NCBI RefSeq assembly: GCF_037203765.1
Contig: NZ_JBBCAS010000005.1
Location: forward strand, 1-64,000
Direction: 5' to 3'
DNA: 64,000 nucleotides
Source of the DNA: Sediminicola sp037203765
GTDB taxonomy: Bacteria > Bacteroidota > Bacteroidia > Flavobacteriales > Flavobacteriaceae
The notes beneath the pieces are model-generated. The model did not search any database. It saw only the letters and a program-made list of their open reading frames with translations, and was not told the origin of the DNA. Below are positions 27,024-35,994 of this stretch, piece after piece (the stretch's first letter is position 1; every line of letters starts with the position of its first letter). The position numbers and the translations under genes were made by a program.

Positions 27024-28643
27024 TTAATTGACTTTTTTCCCGTCAATGAACACTTGTTCGGCACGGATTGCGGGAATTTGGTTCTCTGGGACTTCCATGA
27101 TATCGGAATCCAGAATGACAAAATCTGCCATTTTTCCAACTTCTATACTTCCTTTTTCCTCCTCTTCAAAATTGGAATAGGCCGCCCAAATGGTCATTCC
27201 CTTTAATGTTTCCTCCCTGGTCAGGGCATCTTTCATCTGAAAACCCCCTTCTGGGTAATTGTCCGTATCTTTTCTAGCGACAGCAGCATAAAAGGTCAAG
27301 AACGGACTTACCTGCTCTACCGGGAAATCTGTCCCCAGCACCACCTTTCCGGCACGGTTTAACAATTCTTTAAAGGCGTAGGCCCCTTTCACCCTTTCGT
27401 CTCCCAATCTATCTGCTGCCCAATACATATCACTGGTAGCGTGGGTAGGCTGAACGGATGGAATGATTCCCGTTTCAAAATAGTCAAAATCTTTGGGTGC
27501 GATCACTTGTGCGTGCTCCACCTTCCATCTTCTGTCCCCTTTTCCTTTCAAAGCTTCGGCATAGGTTTTCAACACCACAATATTGGCCGAATCACCAATG
27601 GCATGGGTGTTCATTTGATAGTCCGAAGCGACAATCCTATCCACTAAGGTCTGTATATCCTCCACGGATGTTACCATGGCTCCAAAATGACCGGGCTTAT
27701 CCGAATAGGCTTCCTTCATGGCAGCTCCTCTTGATCCCAGGGCACCATCACCATATACTTTTACCGATCTAACATTGAGCTTCTCGGTCTTTACAATACC
27801 CTTGTCCAAATAATAGTCAAGGTTTGCCGGGGTATTGCTCACCATGGCGTACACTCTGATGTTCAATTCCCCTGCCTGCTGCAGGCTATCTATCAATTCA
27901 ATGGTACTGCGGTCCAGTCCGGCATCATTGACCGTAGTGAGGCCATAACTTAAACTGATGCGTTCGGCATCTTTGAGGGCCTGTATCTGTGTGGCCTTAT
28001 TTGGGGTCGGGACCACGGCATCGATCATCCCCATGGGGTTATCTACCAAAATACCGGTGATCTGTCCGTTCTCCTTTACGATCTCTCCACCACTAACCAT
28101 GGTCTTGGCAGTAATCCCGGCCATATCCAAGGCCTTTTGGTTTACCAGATAGGCATGCCCATCTACCCGTTCCAGGGCAACGGGAGTATCTGGAAAAAGG
28201 GCGTCCAATTCCTTTTTGGTCGGAAACTCCTTTACTTCCCAGTCGTTTTGATCCCATCCCCTACCACGAATGAAATCCGCAGGGTTTTTGGCTTGAAATG
28301 CCTGTACCCTGTCCAATACTTCCTGGTAACTTTTGGTCCCTACCAAATCAACAATCTGTTGGTTGAGGCCCAAACCATAGAAATGGCAATGCCCATCTAT
28401 AAGACCCGGGGTTATGGTCTTGCCTCCGGCATTTATAGTTTTTAGGGAGGTGTATTTTTCATTGATCTCGTCAGCAGCACCAACGGCTACAAATTTACCG
28501 TCCTTAACGGCAAAAGCATCGGCTTTTGCAAAGGCATCATTTACGGTATACACATTGGCGTTGACAACGATGAGATCAACGGTTTCTTTGTTTGGGGCAC
28601 AACTGGCCAAACTTATGGCCATGAGAAGTAGAATCTTTTTCAT
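27024..28643 (-). CDS. YtcJ-like amidohydrolase lipoprotein
   Basis: 539 residues; lipobox ISLASC with Cys15, so a membrane-anchored, exported metallohydrolase. The metal site starts with HCH (85-87) in PGLIDGHCHFYG, followed by HAIGDSAN, KVEHAQVI and LGTDFPVEQ, as in the amidohydrolase-3 subfamily. The substrate of such YtcJ-like enzymes is unknown; N-substituted amines or formamides are typical for related enzymes. Minus-strand TATTTTTG at 28664-28671 is a likely -7 element. It overlaps nothing, but abuts the FUSC gene end to end. Confidence 0.88.
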   Translation of the reverse strand: MKKILLLMAISLASCAPNKETVDLIVVNANVYTVNDAFAKADAFAVKDGKFVAVGAADEINEKYTSLKTINAGGKTITPGLIDGHCHFYGLGLNQQIVDLVGTKSYQEVLDRVQAFQAKNPADFIRGRGWDQNDWEVKEFPTKKELDALFPDTPVALERVDGHAYLVNQKALDMAGITAKTMVSGGEIVKENGQITGILVDNPMGMIDAVVPTPNKATQIQALKDAERISLSYGLTTVNDAGLDRSTIELIDSLQQAGELNIRVYAMVSNTPANLDYYLDKGIVKTEKLNVRSVKVYGDGALGSRGAAMKEAYSDKPGHFGAMVTSVEDIQTLVDRIVASDYQMNTHAIGDSANIVVLKTYAEALKGKGDRRWKVEHAQVIAPKDFDYFETGIIPSVQPTHATSDMYWAADRLGDERVKGAYAFKELLNRAGKVVLGTDFPVEQVSPFLTFYAAVARKDTDNYPEGGFQMKDALTREETLKGMTIWAAYSNFEEEEKGSIEVGKMADFVILDSDIMEVPENQIPAIRAEQVFIDGKKVN

Positions 28644-28663
28644 GAATTTTAAATTGATTTTCC

Positions 28664-28671
28664 CAAAAATA
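28664..28671 (-). promoter_or_regulatory. -7 element for amidohydrolase gene
   Basis: TATTTTTG on the minus strand, 21 bases before the ATG. No -33 TTG at the normal distance. Confidence 0.4.
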
Positions 28672-28770
28672 AGGATTTATAAGAAGTATTTTGGCATTGG
28701 ATATTTTTAATAGAGCCAACGGCCAGTTCCATCATAGGCCGGGCATTTTCAATATTGGAACATTCCCCTT

Positions 28771-29853
28771 TTATTGCACTTCTTTGCTCAAAATGAATTC
28801 TACGCGACGGTTGCGCTGCCTTCCTTCTTCCGTACCATTGTCGCCAATAGGTATAGAAGCTCCAAAACCCTTCCATATGATTCGCTCTTTTTCAAGCCCA
28901 GACTGGAGCAGGTAATTGGCTACTGCCTCGGCCCTTTTTGCCGATAGTTTCTTGTTGTAGGAGGCAGATCCAATTTTGTCCGTATGTCCCTTGATCATCA
29001 CCTTAAAAGAAGAATTGGCCATTAAATGGGCATAGAGGGCATCGATCCCTTTTTTTTCAGTTTCAAGAAGGTGTGACCTATCAAACTCAAAGAGCACATC
29101 TTTAAAAATATGGGTCTTATTGAGCTCATAATCCTGTTCCACGACCACGTCTTTATCGATGCCAACCAAGGAGACCATGTCTATATAATAATAGGCACCG
29201 ATCTGAAGGTCTTTTTTTGTTTCTATTCTTCTGGTTGTCGTATTATTGTTGAAATTGCCCAGAATCATAAAATTCTCACTGCCCAGAGCGGTAAACTCTG
29301 TACTGAGCTTCACCCATTTTTTTTCACTCGACATAAATTTGGAACTGCTCACTTCTTGAAAATTGAACGAATTATCCAAAATGGAATAGATCTGGGTTTT
29401 GGACAGATAATTTTTACTGTTCATGGCCACCTTTTTTTCAGCAAACAAAACGCCAAGCTCACGGATGGCATAATCAGATTTTTCGGCCAAACTCACATAA
29501 AACGAAATACGGTACTTTTTGCCCTTTTTCAAGGTACTCGATATCTCTGCCTGAATATATTCCCTATAATCTTCGGGAGCAATGACATACAATCCGGCAT
29601 AGCCCTTGCCGTGAAAAGGCTCCTGTTTGCCCTTAAAATTATCATTGGTCCCCATTAGGGTACTGCAGGAATTGAAATAATCGGTGGTACCCCTGGTAGG
29701 GGTACTCCAATGTGGAAGGTCAATATTAAAATTTCCCATTCGTTTTGGGCATTCGGAATTCATCTCAAAGCTTGGATTTTCAATAAGGTTCTGACCCATG
29801 GACACGGAGGCATACCCCACTAAAAATAATGTCAATAACGGCTTAGATACCAT
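28771..29853 (-). CDS. OmpA-family outer-membrane protein
   Basis: The ATG at 29853 is preferred to an in-frame ATG 24 bases upstream because it gives a compact signal peptide (MVSKPLLTLFLVGYASVSMGQ). The mature N-terminal half (about 25-240) begins NLIENPSFE and resembles carbohydrate-binding-like galactose-binding folds. The C-terminal OmpA domain (about 250-360) has ILFEFDRSHL, IKGHTDKIGSASYNKKLSAKRA and a final EGRQRNRRVEFIL, which binds peptidoglycan diaminopimelate. It therefore probably tethers an exported beta domain to the cell wall. Confidence 0.88.
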   Translation of the reverse strand: MVSKPLLTLFLVGYASVSMGQNLIENPSFEMNSECPKRMGNFNIDLPHWSTPTRGTTDYFNSCSTLMGTNDNFKGKQEPFHGKGYAGLYVIAPEDYREYIQAEISSTLKKGKKYRISFYVSLAEKSDYAIRELGVLFAEKKVAMNSKNYLSKTQIYSILDNSFNFQEVSSSKFMSSEKKWVKLSTEFTALGSENFMILGNFNNNTTTRRIETKKDLQIGAYYYIDMVSLVGIDKDVVVEQDYELNKTHIFKDVLFEFDRSHLLETEKKGIDALYAHLMANSSFKVMIKGHTDKIGSASYNKKLSAKRAEAVANYLLQSGLEKERIIWKGFGASIPIGDNGTEEGRQRNRRVEFILSKEVQ

Positions 29854-30137
29854 GTATATGATGTTATTTGCTTCCAATACTATTGATAAGACCAGAACCG
29901 TACTACGTCCCGTATTTATTTTCTACCCGCTCTAATTTATGAAATAAAAGGTTTGAATAAAATCTAACACCCCTGGTCTTTTAGATTGAATGGAATTCCT
30001 ATTGATTTTATTGACCATAAAGTGTCGCCAACAAAATTTGCCCGGTGTTAAGATTGTTCCTTATTAAGTTTACAGTCGGTACTTTAGGAAAATAAGACCA
30101 ACTGCACTACATTTAATTCAACTGAAAACGAGATTTT

Positions 30138-30929
30138 ATGAAATCCATTACCTTAAGACAGACATTATGGGCAAACATCATTCTATTCCTTTTTGTCATT
30201 CAGCTTCGGGGCCAAGAAGAACAGCGGGAACTTATCCAATTAAAGACCTATACTTTTATCAATGAGGCCCAGGAAAAAATCACGCATGACTATTTAAGCA
30301 AGGCCTATATACCGGCATTAAAAAATCTAAACATTGACCGCATTGGTGTCTTTAAGAAAAGATCCATGGAAAATGACACCCTGAACCAACTACTGGTATT
30401 GATCCCTTTTAAAGACTTTGATCAATTTGAAAGCTTGGAAAGTACATTGATCTTGGATAAAAACTACCTCCTTGGAGGTAAGGAATATTTACAGGCTTCC
30501 CATGACCAAGCCCCCTACCTCAGAGTTTCCTCTACCCTTTTAAAAGCTTTCAAGGACATGCCTGTATTAAAACCCACGCCATTGGATGGCCCCAGAGCGG
30601 AAAGGATTTATGAACTCCGCAGTTATGAATCGCCCACAGAGGAACGCTATCGGAACAAGGTAAAAATGTTCAACGAAGGAGGTGAAGTGATCCTCTTTGA
30701 GGAACTTGGTTTTAATGCCGTATTCTATGGTGAGGTACTTTCTGGATGTCAAATGCCAAATCTTATGTATATGACTACCTTTTCCAATCAAGAGAGTAGG
30801 GATGCCCATTGGAAGACATTCATAGATTCTCCCAAGTGGAAGTCACTATCTGCCATGCCAGAATATCAGAACAATGTTTCCCACATCGATATTGATTTTC
30901 TGTACCCCACGGATTATTCTGATTATTGA
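30138..30929 (+). CDS. NIPSNAP-family exported protein
   Basis: 263 residues with an N-terminal hydrophobic signal (NIILFLFVIQLRGQ). Two NIPSNAP-like ferredoxin-fold halves follow: one beginning LIQLKTYTFIN and one beginning RIYELRSYESPTEERYRNKVKMF, with the typical FGEVLSG-like middle and DAHWKTFIDSPKWKSL near the end. Family members are dimeric alpha-beta barrels of unknown substrate, in Bacteroidota often exported. It stands alone, with 208 bases to the previous gene region and 94 to the next. Confidence 0.85.
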   Translation: MKSITLRQTLWANIILFLFVIQLRGQEEQRELIQLKTYTFINEAQEKITHDYLSKAYIPALKNLNIDRIGVFKKRSMENDTLNQLLVLIPFKDFDQFESLESTLILDKNYLLGGKEYLQASHDQAPYLRVSSTLLKAFKDMPVLKPTPLDGPRAERIYELRSYESPTEERYRNKVKMFNEGGEVILFEELGFNAVFYGEVLSGCQMPNLMYMTTFSNQESRDAHWKTFIDSPKWKSLSAMPEYQNNVSHIDIDFLYPTDYSDY

Positions 30930-31023
30930 ATTATACCGTGACACACTAAACTTATGGATATCTATTCAACCACTGTTGGTCAATTATAGTAGAATGAAAC
31001 ACGTTTTGATAAAGAGGTAGTTC

Positions 31024-32850
31024 CTAGCGATTGTATTTCTCGCTCTCGATCCACTTTTCAATTTCGGCCTCCAACAATACCAATGGCAAGCTCCCTGAGC
31101 CCAAAATTTGGTTGTGGAATTCCTTGATCGAAAAAGAGTCGCCCAAGGCTGTTTCCGCCCTCGTGCGGAGCTCCCTGATCTTTAACTGGCCAATTTTATA
31201 GGACAACGCCTGTCCTGGGGCAACCATATAACGCTCAATTTCCGAGGTAATATCGGCTTCGGATTCGGCTTCGTTTTCCAAAGAGTATTGAATGGCCTCT
31301 TCCCTTGTCCAACCCTTGGCATGTATCCCCGTATCTACCACCAATCTGATGGCCCTGTGGATTTCCATGCTCAGCATTCCAAAATACTGATATGGATCTG
31401 TATACAGACCCAATTCTTTGCCTAGGGATTCGCAATAAAGGGCCCAGCCTTCCACAAAAACACCCATTCCTTCCCCATGTAAAAATGATGGCAATTTCGT
31501 ATTTTCCTGTTGCAGGGACAATTGATAGTGATGTCCTGGGATGGCCTCGTGCAAGAACAGGGCTTCATCCATAAATTTATTATAAGTGGCAACATCTGGG
31601 ATCGGCACATAAAAAGTCCCGGGTCTGGTCCCGTCATTACTACCTGCAAAATACTCCGCACTGGCCGAGGCTTCCCTAAAAGATTCTGTTCTGCGAACTT
31701 CAAATTTGCCCTTTGGTTTAAGATCGAACAGTTTGGACAAATAGGGCTGCATTTTCTTTTGGATGGCCTTAAAGTTTTCAATGACCTCTTCCGGTTCTTT
31801 AAAGGGCATCTGATCTTTGTTATTTCGAACAAATTCAAAGAAACTGTTCAAATCACCTTCAAAGCCCAAGGAATCTTTGATCATTTCCATTTCCCCTCTG
31901 ATCCTAGCCACTTCCTCCAATCCCAGTTCATGGATCTCCTCTGGCGTCATAGTGGTGGTGGTATGGTATTTGATCAAATGTTTATAGGCCTGCTTACCTC
32001 CTTTTAGCTCACCAATTCCTGCGGTTTCAGTGCCGGCAGGAAGGTATTCCTCCAATAAAAAGAGTTTTAATTTCTCGTATGCCGGATTAATATCATCCAA
32101 GACCATTTTTCGATAGGCCTCTTTCAAACGTACTTTGTCCTCTTCCGAGAAATTCTCCGGCATGAGTCTTAAGGGACCATAAAATAGATTGTCCTCTGCC
32201 TCTGCGGTGGCAAAACCCTCCAACTGCTCCAATATCCTTTGTATGATCACCCTGGGCAATACCACATCCTTATCAATGCCCCGCTGCATATTCAGTTTGG
32301 CCGTATCCAACCATTCCAGATAATCATCCACCCTTTGCATCCAGTCATCATAATCCTCTACCGTTTTGAAAGGTTGCGCCCCCTCCCCACTGCCCAGTAA
32401 ACCTATTTCCAGATGAAATGAAAAAATCTGATTGATGGGCATCAGTTCAAAGGTAGGCAGGTCGAACATGGGAGAAGGTATCGTCACCAATTTATTGGTA
32501 AGTCCATCCCTTTTTATTTCTGCATCCCAGACCAATACCTCCAGACTCAGGGCCTGGGAAGGTGACAACAGGGCCCTATCGTATTCTTTGGCGATATTCA
32601 AAAAATAATCGTAATGTTCTTCAAGGTCTTCCTGATAGGATTTGGAGATATAGTCGGCCAATACATCGTTATAACCTACAACCCCAGATTTTGTGGCTTC
32701 CAAGGGATTCATCCGCAATTTGAACTGATAATATTCTCGAAAGAGGCTATCAATGGGTATAACCTGCACCACTTCCACCTTCTCCTGCTTATTTTTACAT
32801 GCGGTACAAAAAAGCAAAAGTGATATAAAGGCTATGTATATGTATTTCAT
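31024..32850 (-). CDS. DUF885-family lipoprotein (predicted metallopeptidase-like)
   Basis: 608 residues from the ATG at 32850. A longer frame to 32901 is rejected because its extra part contains a TATTTTTG promoter element and the shorter form has a clean lipobox (LLLFCTAC, Cys18). Zinc-peptidase-like motif HEAIPGHHYQL sits in the second half, with a downstream Glu in GWALYCESLGKELG, as in DUF885/M1-like carboxypeptidases. Other marks are GTFYVPIPD and GILEQLEG. Expected to be exported and membrane-anchored. Substrate unknown; it may trim peptides taken up from outside. Confidence 0.88.
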   Translation of the reverse strand: MKYIYIAFISLLLFCTACKNKQEKVEVVQVIPIDSLFREYYQFKLRMNPLEATKSGVVGYNDVLADYISKSYQEDLEEHYDYFLNIAKEYDRALLSPSQALSLEVLVWDAEIKRDGLTNKLVTIPSPMFDLPTFELMPINQIFSFHLEIGLLGSGEGAQPFKTVEDYDDWMQRVDDYLEWLDTAKLNMQRGIDKDVVLPRVIIQRILEQLEGFATAEAEDNLFYGPLRLMPENFSEEDKVRLKEAYRKMVLDDINPAYEKLKLFLLEEYLPAGTETAGIGELKGGKQAYKHLIKYHTTTTMTPEEIHELGLEEVARIRGEMEMIKDSLGFEGDLNSFFEFVRNNKDQMPFKEPEEVIENFKAIQKKMQPYLSKLFDLKPKGKFEVRRTESFREASASAEYFAGSNDGTRPGTFYVPIPDVATYNKFMDEALFLHEAIPGHHYQLSLQQENTKLPSFLHGEGMGVFVEGWALYCESLGKELGLYTDPYQYFGMLSMEIHRAIRLVVDTGIHAKGWTREEAIQYSLENEAESEADITSEIERYMVAPGQALSYKIGQLKIRELRTRAETALGDSFSIKEFHNQILGSGSLPLVLLEAEIEKWIESEKYNR

Positions 32851-32868
32851 ACTGGTATCAGTTTGATC

Positions 32869-32876
32869 CAAAAATA
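32869..32876 (-). promoter_or_regulatory. -7 element for DUF885 gene
   Basis: TATTTTTG on the minus strand, 19 bases before the chosen ATG. It supports the shorter start. Confidence 0.45.
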
Positions 32877-33056
32877 AGGATTTAATGGGAATACCTATCA
32901 TGCAAAAACGGACCGTTGGAATAATTTTTTATCCTTAAAAAACACCCTTATTATGACCATGGTACACCCCAAAAAAAGAAAATATCCTTCTTGGACCACT
33001 TGAGGATTTATACATTAAAAAATGTTCCCGAACTTTGTCCTTACTTTACAGACCGT

Positions 33057-33773
33057 ATGAGCAACAGCTATCCTTCCAATTTAAACAACAGCCAGGAACA
33101 AGAGGCATTACAAGTCAAGCTCGACTCCCTTGCTCTTGAGCTTGAGGTTGTACAGCAAAAGACGGTCAGTTTTGAAAGTATGCTTCGGTCCCATCTGGAG
33201 AGTTCCATAATAGAAGTGCAGGAATTGACCGTATTGTACAAGCAGCAAAAGTCCGCAAAAAAAGAAAAGAGGATTACCCAGAAAAAACGCGGCAAGAATT
33301 ATAGGGAAGTAGCTGGACTTCAAAAGGTACCAACGCAAGACCCCCCTCCCATTGATCCAACAGAACAACAGGAAAAAAAGCGACTCTACAGGGAAGCCAT
33401 GTTCCATGTGCATCCCGATAAATTTTCCATGGATGAGGATAAGTTGGACCTGGCTACCACCATTACCACAAAAGTCATCGATATTTATAAGTCCGGGGAT
33501 CTGGAAACCCTCAGGGCCTACCATGCCCATATTTTCCACGGTCATGAAATGCCGCTGGGCAAAAGCGCACTTTCCCAGGAAATAGGCCTTCCCAAGAACA
33601 GGTATTTGGAAATGGAAATCGAGAAAATGGAAAAGCGGCTTGAAGAAGCCAAGAACAGGCACACCTATAAAGTTCTTGAAACTTATAAAAACCCAATGAC
33701 CTTCTTGGAAGAATTAAAGGAGTATTATGAAGACCGACTTTTCAAATTGAGAAAAAGGACCAGAAAGGGATGA
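33057..33773 (+). CDS. Coiled-coil protein with a J-like (HPD) domain
   Basis: 238 residues from the ATG at 33057 (an upstream in-frame ATG at 32991 is possible). Residues 12-70 are charged and heptad-like, suggesting a coiled coil. Residues 65-82 are a Lys/Arg-rich patch. Around residue 108-155, LYREAMFHVHPDKFS (HPD at 119-121) followed by a long helix resembles the helix II-HPD-helix III part of a J-domain. The last 60 residues are again helical and basic. No glycine-rich or zinc part of DnaJ is present. It could be a specialised DnaK co-chaperone; partner unknown. Terminated with csp by a shared hairpin. Confidence 0.78.
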   Translation: MSNSYPSNLNNSQEQEALQVKLDSLALELEVVQQKTVSFESMLRSHLESSIIEVQELTVLYKQQKSAKKEKRITQKKRGKNYREVAGLQKVPTQDPPPIDPTEQQEKKRLYREAMFHVHPDKFSMDEDKLDLATTITTKVIDIYKSGDLETLRAYHAHIFHGHEMPLGKSALSQEIGLPKNRYLEMEIEKMEKRLEEAKNRHTYKVLETYKNPMTFLEELKEYYEDRLFKLRKRTRKG

Positions 33774-33796
33774 TCCATTATCTCGTAAAGGGCCAT

Positions 33797-33828
33797 AAAA
33801 AAAGCCCATCATTACTGATAGGCTTTAG
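33797..33828 (-). terminator. Terminator between J-like gene and csp
   Basis: AAAGCCCATCA-TTAC-TGATAGGCTTT pairs except for one C-A mismatch. The A-run on the left makes the T-tract for the minus-strand csp transcript; it may also end the plus-strand gene. Confidence 0.65.
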
Positions 33829-33851
33829 TTTACTGTAATAAAAAGTATATA

Positions 33852-34043
33852 TTAAATAACTTTTACATTTACTGCGTTCAATCCTTTTCTACCTTCCTGA
33901 AGATCAAATTCAACTTCATCGCCTTCACGAATTTCGTCTACTAATCCAGAAATGTGTACAAAATGTTCTTTACCAGAACCTTCTTCTGCGATAAATCCAA
34001 ATCCTTTGGTATCATTGAAGAATTTTACTGTTCCTTTGTTCAT
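33852..34043 (-). CDS. Cold-shock-domain protein (CspA type)
   Basis: 63-residue OB-fold single-strand RNA/DNA-binding protein. RNP1 is KGFGFI (13-18) and RNP2 is HFVHI (27-31). The ending NAVNVKVI is standard. It acts in the cytoplasm as an RNA chaperone. Its 5' region (34044-34120) carries CATCTTTG on the minus strand, one base off the -7 consensus. Confidence 0.95.
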   Translation of the reverse strand: MNKGTVKFFNDTKGFGFIAEEGSGKEHFVHISGLVDEIREGDEVEFDLQEGRKGLNAVNVKVI

Positions 34044-34214
34044 TGTTAAAATTTAAAATTAATACGTATTTGTTGGCAAAGATGATACCATTTATTTTAA
34101 CTAGCACTATAAAGCACTACATTTATTTTTGACAATCCCCAAACCCCCTTAATTTACTCAATGATAATAGATTGCGGTGGTTTTCAGGTTTCAACTTTTT
34201 AGGCTCGATACCAG

Positions 34215-35969
34215 CTAAAAATCGAACTTATATTTAAATCCTGCCAACACTTGAAATCCTTGTACGGGATAATTGGCCCATCTTTGGTAATCATTGTTCG
34301 CTATGTTGCTCAATTTTAAAAAGATGGAAAACTGATCATTAAATCGGTATCCCATATGGGCATTGGCATCAAAGTATCCCTCCAGAGTGATCAAGGTTGA
34401 AGGAAATTGCGATGGCATTGTATTTTGAACCACTTGGGAGCTTAGATCCTCCCTTTCCCCAACATAAAAAACATTGGCACCTATATACCAGTGCTCATCA
34501 ATCTGATAATCCATAAATAGAGAACTTGTCATATTGGGCAGGTTCCATGCGGGATTGTCCGTTTCGGTATCGTAGTCATATACCTCAGCATTGATCCCAA
34601 GGGAGAAATTACGGTTGATATCCAAATTCAATTCACCAAAGATCCCCAGCGTTTTTACATCATCGTAGAACACCTCAAATGAGTTGCCGTAGTAGTAACC
34701 CTTTTCATCATTCCTAAAATCATTGGAAGGATTTAGCTTGAACAAAGGCTTCCTATTTTCTGCCGTATAAGATCCTTTGATATTATAACTCAAACTTGGA
34801 AGCAATATCCCCTTTAGTCCAATATAGGCATCGTACTGCTTGTCTGTGGGCGTTATGGTCAGGGTAGGCGACACAAATGGATTGTCTCCCACAAATTCAT
34901 GGAAGGAGTTTTGTTTTAAATCGCCCACAATCCCACCATAGGCAATAACGTTTTCATCCAATACCCTAAAAGATGCGGTCACCGCAGGATAGATATAAAA
35001 ATTACTATCACTAATTTGGGTATCCATTCCATAGACAATATTGGCCCCTAGGTTAATACTTACATCATCACTAACGATCAAAAGGCTTGGGCTCACACCT
35101 ACCTGAAAATGGCCATAATTGAACGCACCCGTATTGTTGGAATTGTTCACATTGGCATTTTTAAACGTTCCGCCCACATAATCAAAGTTCGTGGTAAGGG
35201 TCAGGGATTGTTCTTGAAGTGGAAATTCAAAAACGGGTTTGAACTTAACCCTGTTCTCACCGGAATCCGTCACGTCCCAGAAGCGCCTTAACAATAGGTC
35301 TGCACTTTTGAAAAGGGCATCTTCTACCTTGATATTGGCACCCAATTCTGCATTGTAATAGTTTTGTTTGGCATCGATATCTGCAATAACCGCATCCGGA
35401 TACGCTCCTTCAGGTACCCCATACCAATTGTAGATCTGGTGTTGTAGACCAATATTGGTCCCCCAACTCACGTCCCTATCTTTTTTGGAATAGGAGGCAT
35501 CCAATTTTGTATTGTAGAAATCATTGTCCAGTACCGTACCATCTATATCCCCTCTTGAGGAGAAGTGGTTGAGTCCTATATCCAATCGCTCATCCCGGTT
35601 CAAGGCCCTACTGGTATAAAAATCCAACATGGCATTGTTATAATTCCCTAGGCCCAGGGCCAAATAGGAATTATAGATCTTTTCAGGTTTCGCCTTTTGT
35701 ACTTCTGTGGCCTTTCCTTTGGCCGGGGCAAAAGTGGAGGCAACCGGAATTGAAAAAATACTGTAATTGATCTTCTTCTTTTGTAGAACGATGGAATCGT
35801 TCAAATTTGGCATTGATTTAATTTTAAAGGCATCAGAGATGGTTGGGGTGTACGCTTTGGTCACCGTCACGGTTTCTGTTCCAATATCATTTTTGTCCTT
35901 TTCCTGGGCGATCCCAAATTGAAAAACGCCCATTATTGATAGGATGCCTATATATAGCTGCTTTTGCAT
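34215..35969 (-). CDS. Plug-less TonB-receptor-like outer-membrane barrel
   Basis: 584 residues from the ATG at 35969, chosen over the upstream in-frame ATG at 35987 because it starts the signal peptide MQKQLYIGILSIMGVFQFGIAQ. A short periplasmic piece (TETVTVTKAYTPTISDAFKIKSMP) is followed at about residue 100 by amphipathic strands of a TonB-receptor-type barrel, ending FQVLAGFKYKFDF with a C-terminal Phe. The usual 130-residue plug domain with a TonB box is missing. It starts 25 bases after the stop of the 1007-residue TPR gene, so the two are one operon and likely partners. Confidence 0.8.
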   Translation of the reverse strand: MQKQLYIGILSIMGVFQFGIAQEKDKNDIGTETVTVTKAYTPTISDAFKIKSMPNLNDSIVLQKKKINYSIFSIPVASTFAPAKGKATEVQKAKPEKIYNSYLALGLGNYNNAMLDFYTSRALNRDERLDIGLNHFSSRGDIDGTVLDNDFYNTKLDASYSKKDRDVSWGTNIGLQHQIYNWYGVPEGAYPDAVIADIDAKQNYYNAELGANIKVEDALFKSADLLLRRFWDVTDSGENRVKFKPVFEFPLQEQSLTLTTNFDYVGGTFKNANVNNSNNTGAFNYGHFQVGVSPSLLIVSDDVSINLGANIVYGMDTQISDSNFYIYPAVTASFRVLDENVIAYGGIVGDLKQNSFHEFVGDNPFVSPTLTITPTDKQYDAYIGLKGILLPSLSYNIKGSYTAENRKPLFKLNPSNDFRNDEKGYYYGNSFEVFYDDVKTLGIFGELNLDINRNFSLGINAEVYDYDTETDNPAWNLPNMTSSLFMDYQIDEHWYIGANVFYVGEREDLSSQVVQNTMPSQFPSTLITLEGYFDANAHMGYRFNDQFSIFLKLSNIANNDYQRWANYPVQGFQVLAGFKYKFDF

Positions 35970-35994
35970 AGTGTTCTCTTTTTGCAAGGTATAT

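Noticed and set aside
29110..29658. Plus-strand frame of 182 residues in the OmpA-family gene
   Set aside because: Antisense shadow; Phe/Ile/His-rich composition from reverse-complement coding bias.
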